In this document: piece by piece, positions 55,886 through 64,000 of the stretch
Numbering within the stretch: the stretch's first letter is position 1
Layout: each line of letters opens with the position of its first letter
Assembly: GCA_907165135.1 (NCBI GenBank)
Contig: OU015569.1
Location: 1,116,001 to 1,180,000, forward strand
Direction: 5' to 3'
Length of the DNA: 64,000 bases
Origin: Oikopleura dioica
Lineage: Eukaryota; Chordata; Appendicularia; Copelata; Oikopleuridae
The notes under the pieces: generated by a model
Seen by the model: the letters and a program-made list of their open reading frames with translations, nothing else
The model's database searches: none
What the model was told of the DNA's origin: nothing
Made by a program: the position numbers and the translations under genes

Positions 55886-56489
55886 GTAGAGAGGGGTTAT
55901 CATTCGAGCCTCTAGAATCTAGGCTAGTGGTTAGGGTTAGGGACTGGGAACTCTCAAAGGGGGCGGGCGGTCCGGGGGTGACGGCGGAAACCATTCTTTA
56001 TAAAGAATGGTTCTTTTCGCAAAGAATGGTATCCGCCGTAATTAGCGCGGTGACGGCGGAAACCATTCTTTGTTCTAGAAACAATTTGTTTACCGAAAAT
56101 GAATTTTTTATTGAAATTTATTCCAAAAAAAAATATTTTTTTTATTTAAATATCTGTTTTAATGAACTGGCTAAGTCACAGAGTTTCCTCGAAGACAGGC
56201 GCGGAGCGCACACCCGCTCGTTGACTGAATTTCACATCGGCTGCTTAGCCCAATTCTGATTCCCGAAAAGAACCATTCTTTATTTTTCGAAAGAAAAAGA
56301 ACCATTCTTTGATTTTCAAAGAATAGTTCTTTTGCAAAGAACCATTCTTCATAAAGAATGGTTTCCGCCGTCAACCTCCGGGGGCGAAGCCCCCTGGTTT
56401 AGGCCTTAGGTGGGGGGGTGGTCCTGGGGGGTGTAGCCCCTGCGTTAGGTTTAGGGTTGGGGGCAGCTCGAATGATAACCCCCTACTAC
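55886..56489. mobile_element. TIR element with TTAGGG motifs, copy 1
   Basis: Ends GTAGAGAGGGGTTATCATTC at the left and the complement of GTAGTAGGGGGTTATCATTC at the right. TTAGGG-type motifs lie near both ends (GGTTAGGGTTAGGG at about 55930; GTTAGGTTTAGGGTT at about 56440), together with CCTTAGGTGGGGG. Flanking direct repeats CAGTCTTCAA are at 55873 and 56493. It is interrupted by a second element (55979-56373). Confidence 0.7.
55979..56373. mobile_element. Nested TIR element with GACGGCGGAAACCATTC ends
   Basis: Inverted termini of about 50 bp begin TGACGGCGGAAACCATTCTT and include internal palindromes TTCTTTATAAAGAA. The terminal motif is repeated once more inside the left part (about 56051). 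About 395 bp, AT-rich core, no coding capacity. Confidence 0.7.
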
Positions 56490-57162
56490 CCAACAGTCTT
56501 CAATTGGGAGCTCGAAGCTTCACTTTCTAACATGCGTGAAAATCATGGTCGACATATGTACCAGAACATCAATGATGCAATCGCGAATTTCCTGATTAGA
56601 AGGACTGACGAGAGTCCGTTTTTTTTTTGACATTTGCGAGAAATTTGAACGAGAAAGATGAAGAGATGAGAAGAAGTATTGCGCGAGTGACTACTTTTTA
56701 TTATGTAGCAGAATTCGTGATGTGATGTTTTGCTTCTTTTGACTCTTCGTAAACGTAATGAAGCTTCTCATTTTCAGGCCTTGAGAAGAGGAATTGCGTT
56801 TATTCTGGCCCCAGCGACCACGAAGAAAACAGCAAACAGCGCAGAAGAATTCTCCAATGTCGTCGACATAAAGCCATCTAGCGAGCATTCTTTCATCATA
56901 TGTACAGGGCAGCATCAGACGCTAGCTATATTTACAAAAAAAAAACGAAAAAATTGTGTGAAATGAAAGTTTTTGAGTTTTTCAAAAAATCGCTTTCATG
57001 AATTTGAAAAAAAAAAGAATATTGCGAATAAATCAATTATCCGCAATTATCAATGTATCTGAATATAAAGGGTGATTCATAGTTAGTATTTAACTGTAGT
57101 TTCTGTTCTTCGTCTTTCAGGGTCTTTTTAGCTCAAGCATTCGCCGTTCTGAAACAAGTGGT

Positions 57163-59143
57163 TTAAACTTTTATTTTTTTCGGCTCGAAATTTTGTACCT
57201 CGGCGATGGTTCCGTCTCTGCAGCAGACTTGATTCTTTCCCAAAGAGTAGACATTCATCTTGTTGCAGCAGCGCTGGCCCATTTCGGGTCGGTAGGGAGA
57301 GCTAAAAAGCAATTTATGCTTCTCTCTTGTATCCGGCCTATGTTTTTGGAGAAAACAAAATCTGCTCGATTTTCTAAGGCTCGCTGCCCTCAGAAACGTC
57401 AACTCTATCATCTGAACACGTCGAAAAAGTGACGAACGGTGATCTTTCTTATTCTCCACCCAAGTGGCCACTCTCCCTTTCCCCGGCATAATTTTAATTC
57501 AAGGATGTGATTGAAAAAAACACGGTGGATTCAAGGGGGATAATGGCGAAATTAACGACGCAGTGGTACTTTCCGGCCCACTTGATTTGACACTTGCTTG
57601 TGTAACTAAAGACGTGCAATCCCTCCTATTACTAAATCGGCCCCACTAGAATGCAACAAGTACAATTTGTTTTGATTATCGAATGAGCTACTTACTAATT
57701 TTCGAAAGAATCTCCGCAGCAGGCAAATCCATTGTGAACATTAACTTCTTTGGCGAGTTGGTAATCCTCCTTAATTTATTCGAGAAACAATTTTTCGATT
57801 TTTTCTTACCGAGAAAGTATGATGTGCGCGCTGAAAGCCCTTTGAGAAGGAATTGCCCTGGACCTGGCAGCTTTCGTCCGCCCTGAATCCGTTCGACTTG
57901 GCATTGTCGCTCTCTGCCACTTCATCGAGCGTGTCGGGCTGGACCTTTTCGGCCATGTCCAGCGCAAAAGCCAGGTCACACTCGCACAGATTCCGCTCGC
58001 AGCTGCCCTCCGCATCTGAACGTAACGTTTTCAAATGAGCATGTATGAGGTTTTAAGTTCATCGCCTGCCCTTTTTACATGTTTCATAAGTAGAGAGGGG
58101 CTATCATTCGAGCCATCCAATATCTCTAGAATCTAGTAGTTAGGGTTAGGGACTGGGAGCTCTTAGGGGTCCGGGGCGAAGCCCCTAGTTTAGGCCTTAG
58201 GTGGGGGTCCCGGGGGTTAGGGTTAGGGTTAGGGGCAGCTCGAACGACAACCCCCTACTACCGTTTCATTAGTAGTGCATGCTTCCGCTTTTTTTTGAAA
58301 GAAAATCATAGCGGGAAGTTGTGTAATGAGGAGTGTAATGTTCGTCAATTTAAAAAATGTGAGGCGAAAAAAGTCGGAGCAGGGATCCTTTTGTAGGGAT
58401 GCTTAAGACTTGGCTGTGATTGGGGTGAATGACCGCAGCGACAACTAGCAGTTGGGTTTTGGACGCCCCGCCAAGGAAGCCACAAAGAAAGAATCAGACA
58501 GCGCTAGAATCTAAATTCGTGGAGCGAACTTATCACTTCCAAAAATATAACATTCATTCTCAACAGAGAAGGAAGGGATTCACTTCAGAAGTGGAGTGAA
58601 TTTTGCCTGATAGAGAAAAAAAAACGTGTGCATTGGCACTCAGGGCCGGATAAAACTTGATCCGGCCAAATTTAAGCAATCGGTAAATGAGGAAGGTGTC
58701 AGTTATGGGATCAGCAACGTGCTCGTAACTGTTCACAAATCTTGAGCACCGTAAAGAGCACTTCAATTATCCACGTGAGCGTCTTTTTCCAAAAAGTATT
58801 ATCCGCTTTGGGCTTACCTCCGCAGCTCAGGACACGCACGCCCGGGGCCGACTCGTATCCTCGAACTTTGTATTGCGTCGCGTCTGGGGAGCAGGAGCCA
58901 GAAGAGTTGATAAAGTTGCACTTGTGGCAGTTGTACAAGCGCTTGCAAGTTCTGAACGTCCCCGTTGGAGCCGATTTGTTGAAAATAAAAAGCGATTACC
59001 TGTCTACTTCGTCTTTTGGGCGACCTTGTCCACCAAGAATCGTCCGACCACGCGGCCAGCAATGGCATCCATATTTCTTGAAAAAAAAAATTTTATCTCG
59101 CAATAACGAAAAAAAGATTTGCCTTGACTGTGGATCGAACACA

Positions 59144-59187
<44 letters not shown>

Positions 59188-59721
59188 AAGGCAGTGAAGG
59201 ATGGCTGTCTTACGAAAATTATATAATATTCTTGCGCTCAGCTCAGCTCAGTGATTTTTGAAAATGAGCTGATCTGCTCAGCTCAGTTCAGACAATTATC
59301 ACTTAGCTCAGCTCAGCTCAATGATTTTAACACAATTTTACTGCTAAAAACGCAGTAAAAAACGGCTCAGCTCAACCAGCTCAGCTCTAATTAGGGTCCG
59401 CTCAGCTCAGCTCAACTACCTTAAAAAAGGTCTGCTCAGCTCAGCTCCGCTCAATGACCTCTGAAAAAGGCCAGCTCAGCTCATTTACCTCCAAAATAGC
59501 CCTGCTCAGCTCAGAGGAATTTTAACTCAGCTCAGCTCAACAAAAATAAAGCAAAATTTGCAACTCTGGTATGCGCTTACCTTGAAGATAGAAATGAACT
59601 TGTTGGGCGGCTTCTGCAGCATGAACATGGTCATTTTCATGATTCTGCCCATATTTCGAACCCTGATTCCTCCATCAACAAAAGTCGGCTTCGGCTCACT
59701 AAAAACAGTGTTGATACTCAT
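57163..59721 (-). CDS. Secreted PLA2-like protein lacking catalytic residues, with dicysteine C-terminus
   Basis: Exons joined on the minus strand give IMKMTMFMLQKPPNKFISIF, KYGCHCWPRGRTILGG, KDEVDRTCKRLYNCHKCNFI, ATQYKVRGYESAPGVRVLSC and GSCERNLCECDLAFALDMAE, the order of a secreted phospholipase A2 fold. The calcium loop is altered (CWPRGR instead of CGxGG) and the active-site HD of CCxxHDxCY is replaced by LY, so hydrolysis is unlikely. After a linker (SCQVQGNSFSKGF) come FACCGDSF, RCCNKMNVYSLGKNQVCC and RDGTI, resembling galaxin-type dicysteine repeats. PLA2-like non-enzymes include otoconin-90. Introns are long for this genome and carry a hAT MITE, a tRNA and a telomere-motif element. 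The signal peptide exon was not found, and the last intron may be optional (alternative stop about 57117). Confidence 0.65.
58091..58262. mobile_element. TIR element with TTAGGG motifs, copy 2
   Basis: 172 bp with ends TAGAGAGGGGCTATCATTCG and complement of GGTAGTAGGGGGTTGTCGTTC. Its core has GGTTAGGGTTAGGGTTAGGG, a 3-unit telomere repeat, and GGGGCGAAGCCCC. Flanked by near-identical 10 bp repeats GTTTCATAAG and GTTTCATTAG (58081 and 58263). It lies in an intron of the PLA2-like gene. Confidence 0.78.
59120..59192 (-). tRNA. tRNA-Phe(GAA)
   Basis: Minus-strand cloverleaf: acceptor GCCTTGA/TCAAGGC with discriminator A, D-arm TAGCTCAGTTGGGAGAGC, anticodon stem TCAGA/TCTGA around CTGAAGA (anticodon GAA), variable loop AGGTC, T-arm CTGTG TTCGATC CACAG. 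A T-run (CTTTTTTT) follows on the minus strand. It lies in the first intron of the PLA2-like gene, sense-oriented. Confidence 0.95.
59234..59568. mobile_element. hAT-type MITE made of GAGCT repeats, copy B
   Basis: Same family as the element at 62124: shared blocks GTGATTTTTGAAAATGA, CAATTTTACTGCTAAAAAC and CTAATTAGGGTCCGCTCAG in the same order. The right terminus TTGCAACTCTG is intact; the left terminus is missing, so it is 5'-truncated. It lies in the first intron of the PLA2-like gene beside tRNA-Phe. Confidence 0.75.
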
Positions 59722-60424
59722 TGATGATCAGTGTTCAAAAAAGAAAGTTGTTGTGGAAAGCGCGAAAGAGAGATGCTGTGGGACTCGTGTTCCCTTCGCC
59801 ATCGACACAAGTTACAAACTTTTTCGCGTGTTCTAAAAGTCGAACACGGGGTAAAAACTCGCCGCTCCAAAACGCCTGTTTTACTTTTATATAAAATTCA
59901 ACTTTCAATTTTGTAATGATTATGATCGTTGATTCGGGGAAGAAACGATTAACGTGGCTATCAGTATCAATGTTCCAAGCGGAAGCGTAAAATCTTACAA
60001 ATGAGCGATCCTCCTCACAGAGAGGGAAGCGACTTCTCGAAGACTGGAACTAGATAATTACAATAACCAGCGCGTCATCGAAAAACTGCCTGTTCATCAC
60101 AAATCATGACATCGAAATCAACATCGAATTTGTCAATTATCGAATTTACCATCAAAAAATTTAGCGAAAAAGCTATTTGAGAAAAGCTATTCAGAAATTT
60201 TAAGCATTTGCATAAAGTCTTATTTAGCTTTGCTTGTCACGTTTTTGGGAGACGGCGTCTCGTTGAATTGAGGCCATGAGATTCTGATTAATTCTAAGAG
60301 AGCTAGAGCTTGATGCAATTTCCATATCGACGGGCAGTGGTGTATTTCACGCGCAGCACACACGTACTTTTTGCTTCTACACCTCGCGCGCTTATTCTAT
60401 TACTCCAGGCGAATAACTTTACGT

Positions 60425-60487
60425 ACAATGGGTTCCTCTACTCCCGCCCCGACCCTAACCCTAACCCCCAGTAGAGGAACCTATTGT
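60425..60487. repeat. Hairpin with CCCTAA telomere motif in its loop
   Basis: ACAATGGGTTCCTCTACT (60425-60442) pairs with AGTAGAGGAACCTATTGT (60470-60487), one mismatch. The 27 bp loop is C-rich and contains CCCTAACCCTAACCCC. It may be a miniature element of its own kind or a decayed relative of the TTAGGG TIR elements. Confidence 0.65.
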
Positions 60488-60726
60488 CCAACAAAGGAAG
60501 GAAGCATTCTACTAGTAAAAACGGCGACTTACGAGCTCTTGAGAACAGGAAAATCGTCGAGAAACTTGGTAGTAAGAGAAGTGTCGTTTACTTGGTACAT
60601 CCAGACTTGATCGTCGTCGAATGCGTCCATGTAGTCTGGGTATTCGGGCTCATTTCTTTCGATGACGAATGAGCTCTCGTCTTTTCCATGGTCAGAAAGC
60701 ATTTCAAAAAGACAAAAAATAGACTA

Positions 60727-60861
60727 CCGATGATAGCAGGCCTTTGCCCGGGATTTGAAGCTGTTCGCCACGGATGGCGAACAGGTTATCCGGTCAGCCA
60801 ATCACAAGAGAGGATTCTCTTAGTGGCGGCGTAACCCCGGATTTGAGTCTGCTATCATCGG
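60727..60861. mobile_element. Tc1/mariner-type MITE, copy 2
   Basis: 135 bp, ends CCGATGATAGCAG..CTGCTATCATCGG, flanked by TA at 60725-60726 and 60862-60863. About 90 percent similar by eye to the copy at 51079 but inverted relative to it. No coding capacity. Confidence 0.88.
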
Positions 60862-62122
60862 TATTTTACATATTGGAATCTACTCTATCTCTAAATCTCT
60901 TCTTCTCTCTCTCTCTTTTGCTTTCTGCCACTCTCCTTTGTCCATCACTATCGATCCGAGAGCTCCCATGACCAATCCTCCATAAGAAAAGAGTTTCATC
61001 TTTGCTTTTTGCGTTTGTTTGTGTTGAAATATAAAAAAGGCGTTTCAAACTAGTGTTTCAAGTCGTGCGCCAGGGAGTTGTCACTGCTCGTCTCTCGAAG
61101 TGGATGATTCTGCTCGGCAGGAGACGACGAGATTCTCCTAAAAGTGAGCGCGCACGATCGTCTCGCGAGCGCCCCACTCCAGGGCGCCTGCGCGACGAGC
61201 GATGGACCATCCATCCGATCAACAGCTGAGCATATCTGATTGAATCTGTCAGAATCGCACTCAAGACGTGGAAACTTTTCTCAATCCTTCCCGGTTACTT
61301 TCTCATTAATTTTCTTGACGGCCTGGACTCGTTACTATTTATTTTCCCAGAAGCAAAAAAAAAAGAAAAAGTGAAAATTTGTTCCATCAGGTCTAAATTT
61401 CGTTCCCTTCCCCGCAAATGAAAATTTAAAAAATGTGGATTCCTGAAAAAGAAGATTCCAGACGAGCAACTGACTGGAAAAGCCAAAGCCTTTTTCTGAC
61501 TGTAGCGCGCTTCTAACTAAGTAACATAATTAGCAGTCAAGAAATATTCAAAATATTATACTTTGCTTTTGAGGTAATGCATGTTTCGGAGAAGTGAATA
61601 AATACTGTAGCTTCAACACGTAGAATCGCAGAGACAACTGAACTTTGCATAAGAGACGCTACTTAACTTACACTTTTTTTTTCACAAATTGGCACCGTAA
61701 TAAACTGTTTGGTGCTCTAAAAACACGTTTGCCGCAATTGAATCTTATTAACTTGGTGCCATACGGAAACCGTCCTGCGATCGCAATCATTGTTGTATTC
61801 ATTGTTTTTGATCAAAATTAATGGAAAACCAAATGGAGCGTTTCGCGCAGTTTGGAAGGTGCGAGTTCGTGAACGTGAGATGACGCGCAAACACTTCAAT
61901 CGCAAAAGCATTCTCCAAAGTGTTTCCTTATTTTCTAAGAAAATTTCTAAAAAATACCGCTGAGCTTTTCTAATCTAAGGAAAAATATGATGTCACATCA
62001 TCGTCTTCGAATAAAATAAAAAATCATGAAGTTTTTCCTGTAGATCTCACATATCCAGAAGTACACTCTTGATAATTCTTTCAAAATGGCTGACTTGGGA
62101 AAAACTGTGGAGGGAGCTGGAC

Positions 62123-62492
62123 CAGAATTGCAAATTTGCTGAGCTGAGTAAGCTGAGCTGGCCGAGTGAGCTGAGCAGTCGCTCAGCTCAGCTCAGTGAT
62201 TTTTGAAAATGATCTGATCTGCTCAGCTCAGCTCAGCTCAGACAATTATCACTTTGCTCAGCTCAGCTCAGCTCAATGATTTAAACACAATTTTACTACT
62301 AAAAACACACTAGAAAACAGCTCAGCCAACCAGCACAGCTCCGCTCTAATTAGGGTCCGCTCAGCTCAGCTCAACTACCTTAAAAAAAGGTCTGCTCCGC
62401 TCGATGACCTCTGAAAGAGGCCAGCTCAGCTCAGCTCAGAGAAATTTTCACTCAGCTCAGCTCAGCAAAAATAAAGCGAAATTTGCAACTCT
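62123..62492. mobile_element. hAT-type MITE made of GAGCT repeats, copy C
   Basis: Complete copy with ends CAGAATTGCAA and TTGCAACTCTG, directly flanked by the 8 bp duplication AGCTGGAC (62115-62122 and 62494-62501). An 8 bp duplication and CAG-type termini are hallmarks of hAT elements. The interior is mostly CAGCTCAGCT repeats with the same spacers as copy B. Confidence 0.85.
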
Positions 62493-63321
62493 GAGCTGGA
62501 CTGCATGAAGAACGAAAGTAAATCATATAGTATGATTCATATTTGAAAAAAATCCAGATGTCTTTTATTCTGAAAAATATTATTTTTAAAAATAAATATT
62601 TATAATTTTAAATGAATTTAATTTTTTTTTTTAATTTTTTAAATATTTATTTTGAAAATAAAGTCGATCTTTTTTAGTCTTTTTTCAAGATAGTAAAAGC
62701 TTGTGAATTCACTCAGCAGGGGTCTTATTGAATCATGAAAACACGAGTGAGAGCAGCTCAGTTATTTCTTAATATAACCTCAATGCGAAGAGTAAATTCT
62801 TTACCGGGAAGGGACGAGTCATGCTTGTGCGTCTTACTCCGGAAGAGAGTCTTTTTTTCCCGAGTGCGAAATTTCATAAGGCCGTGAGAAAAATGAGCTT
62901 CTAAAATTGTAAATCCCTTTGTAAATCTTCAGTTCTTGTCTTCCCGTCCGTCCCGAATTCCGACTGAGGTGGCCGATGACGACTAATCGTGTGGAATATG
63001 TGAACCCTCTCATCAAATCACTCAAGAAAGAAGAACCGTTCACTCTCAAAGCATTTTTGATGGGAATTTATTTGACACTATAAAACTAGAAAAAGAAGGC
63101 ATGAAAAGAACATATCGACGAGTTACTTATGAATGGTTCGAATCAATTTTATTACCGGTTTCATGTTCCGACTAGAGTCCCCTAAAATGTGAGTGTGTGT
63201 GTGTCGACAAGTGAAAATGCGCAAGTACAGGTTTACATACAAGTCAAAGCGTAAAGAACGCGTGATCTTTACGCTTATCGGTGAAGGGTTTATAAAGGGT
63301 GCATCGCAGGGGCTGCGTGAT

Positions 63322-64000
63322 TTATTCTTCTTCCTGACCGTGGGTGATGATGTAGCAGAGAGCCTTAAAAGTGACTGAAAAAAGGGCTTCGAGGAAAAGG
63401 GGCGTACCTTGTAGTCGAGGTTGCCGGAAACATCAACTGGGGCGAATTCCATGAGAGCATCGACTTCTTCTTTGGAGAATCGAGTGGCCTCGCAGGTAAG
63501 GGCTTCGATAAGTTGGGAGGAATGGATCTTTCCAGTGCCAGCGGGGTCGAGAACCTTGAAAGCTAGAACGCGCGAATTGAATCAAAAACCATCGGTGTTC
63601 AGAGTACCTTCGATCATGACGTCCTCGGGGTCAGTGCCGTGGAGCTTCTCAGCAAGCATGTTAAGGAAGGTAGTGAAGTTAAGAGCGCCAGAAGCTTCGT
63701 TCATCATCTTTTCGATATCAGCATCTTCAACGTTTCGGACACCGAGGGACATGTAGCTAGAAAAAAGCGTTCCGTTTTAATTTTCCCTTTTTGCGCGATA
63801 TTATTTAGTTAGGAAGGTAGCTAGCTTGATTGGCCTCTCACGCCTGTTTGGATTAATAATTTGAAAAAAACGCTTTCGGGTGGTTTTGGCCGAGTGGCCT
63901 CGAGAGCGTTTTTCTTTCATGGGGCCGAGCAGCGGATGGAAGGAACCTTTTATTACGCGCTCGAGAATCGTAATTACGCGGAAACATTGATTTTCACGCT
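63322..64000 (-). CDS. Myosin regulatory light chain (3' part; gene continues past window)
   Basis: The regulatory light chain binds the neck of myosin II. Three minus-strand exons encode the second half: [40 protein letters not shown], then [39 protein letters not shown], and [13 protein letters not shown] with the stop at 63322-63324. These match EF-hands 2-4 of MYL2/MYL9-type proteins (INFT.FL.MFGEKLNGTDPED). The calcium-binding residues in these hands are degenerate, as usual in this family. From 63760 to the end of the window the sequence is intronic, so the N-terminal half with the phosphorylatable Ser and the Ca-binding first EF-hand lies outside. Confidence 0.88.

Larger units (their letters stand above)
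55367..57162. other. Repeat-rich intergenic region
   Basis: 1.8 kb. It contains the telomere-motif TIR element at 55886-56489 with another element nested inside. To the right (56500-56980) plus-strand fragments MRENHGRHMYQNINDAIANF and RRGIAFILAPATTKKTANSA lack convincing splice connections. No gene is called here. Confidence 0.35.
59722..63321. other. Repeat-rich gene-poor region
   Basis: 3.6 kb without a supported protein gene. It holds the telomere-motif hairpin (60425-60487), MITE copy 2 (60727-60861), a GC-rich patch near 61060-61215, and hAT-type copy C (62123-62492). Long AT tracts lie at about 62530-62690. The right part is probably the 3' flank of the myosin light chain gene. Confidence 0.35.

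Noticed and set aside
60371-60672. Plus-strand frames over the telomere-motif hairpin
   Set aside because: They begin inside a hairpin repeat, have no recognisable domain, and no supporting splice sites.
61058-61264. Arg-rich minus-strand frame in a GC-rich patch
   Set aside because: Low-complexity composition and no homologous motif; more likely a GC-rich non-coding patch.

Overview
The window looks like a chordate genome of the larvacean type, most likely Oikopleura dioica or a close relative. Genes are packed tightly on both strands. Most introns are about 30-60 bp with GT..AG ends, same-strand neighbours are often 37-180 bp apart, and many start codons sit just after a TTTCAG/TTTTAG-like acceptor, as expected for operons resolved by spliced-leader trans-splicing. 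Telomere-type TTAGGG motifs occur inside repeats. Species is inferred from architecture; no database search was possible.

Left third (1-23 kb): a short CaaX-ending protein gene; a minus-strand block of POLD3 (polymerase delta PCNA-binding subunit), USO1/p115 (Golgi tether) and ERAL1 (mitochondrial Era GTPase; only 37 bp from USO1); an unassigned plus-strand gene; AVL9 (late secretory pathway) with a young non-autonomous LTR retrotransposon in one intron; and TDRD9/Spindle-E (piRNA-pathway DEVH helicase with a Tudor domain).

Middle (23-39 kb): plus-strand housekeeping genes LIS1, KIN17, VTA1, NME7, VPS26, SNRNP27, a small UBR-box zinc-finger protein, a small basic RS-tail protein and MARCHF6, then a minus-strand three-pass membrane protein. 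Several act in membrane traffic (VTA1, VPS26, and USO1 and AVL9 upstream) and two are ubiquitin-related (UBR box, MARCHF6). A tRNA-Gln(CTG) lies antisense in a MARCHF6 intron.

Right third (39-64 kb): lower gene density and many repeats. Genes are an outer-dynein-arm docking coiled-coil gene with a 2.1 kb palindromic transposon beside a splice donor, a CUB plus Thr-rich secreted-type protein, a coiled-coil RING protein, a tiny HLH-like protein, a membrane-anchored protein with a LINE ORF1p-like RRM, B4GAT1, a DEG/ENaC channel, a PLA2-like protein without its catalytic His/Asp, tRNA-Phe(GAA), and the 3' part of a myosin regulatory light chain. Repeats include hAT-type MITEs built of GAGCT repeats, Tc1/mariner-type MITEs, TIR elements carrying TTAGGG motifs, and hairpins.

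The most notable candidates are the stand-alone UBR-box protein, the LINE ORF1p-derived membrane protein next to B4GAT1, the PLA2-like/dicysteine protein with repeat-filled introns, and the set of non-autonomous elements that lie inside otherwise ordinary short introns.
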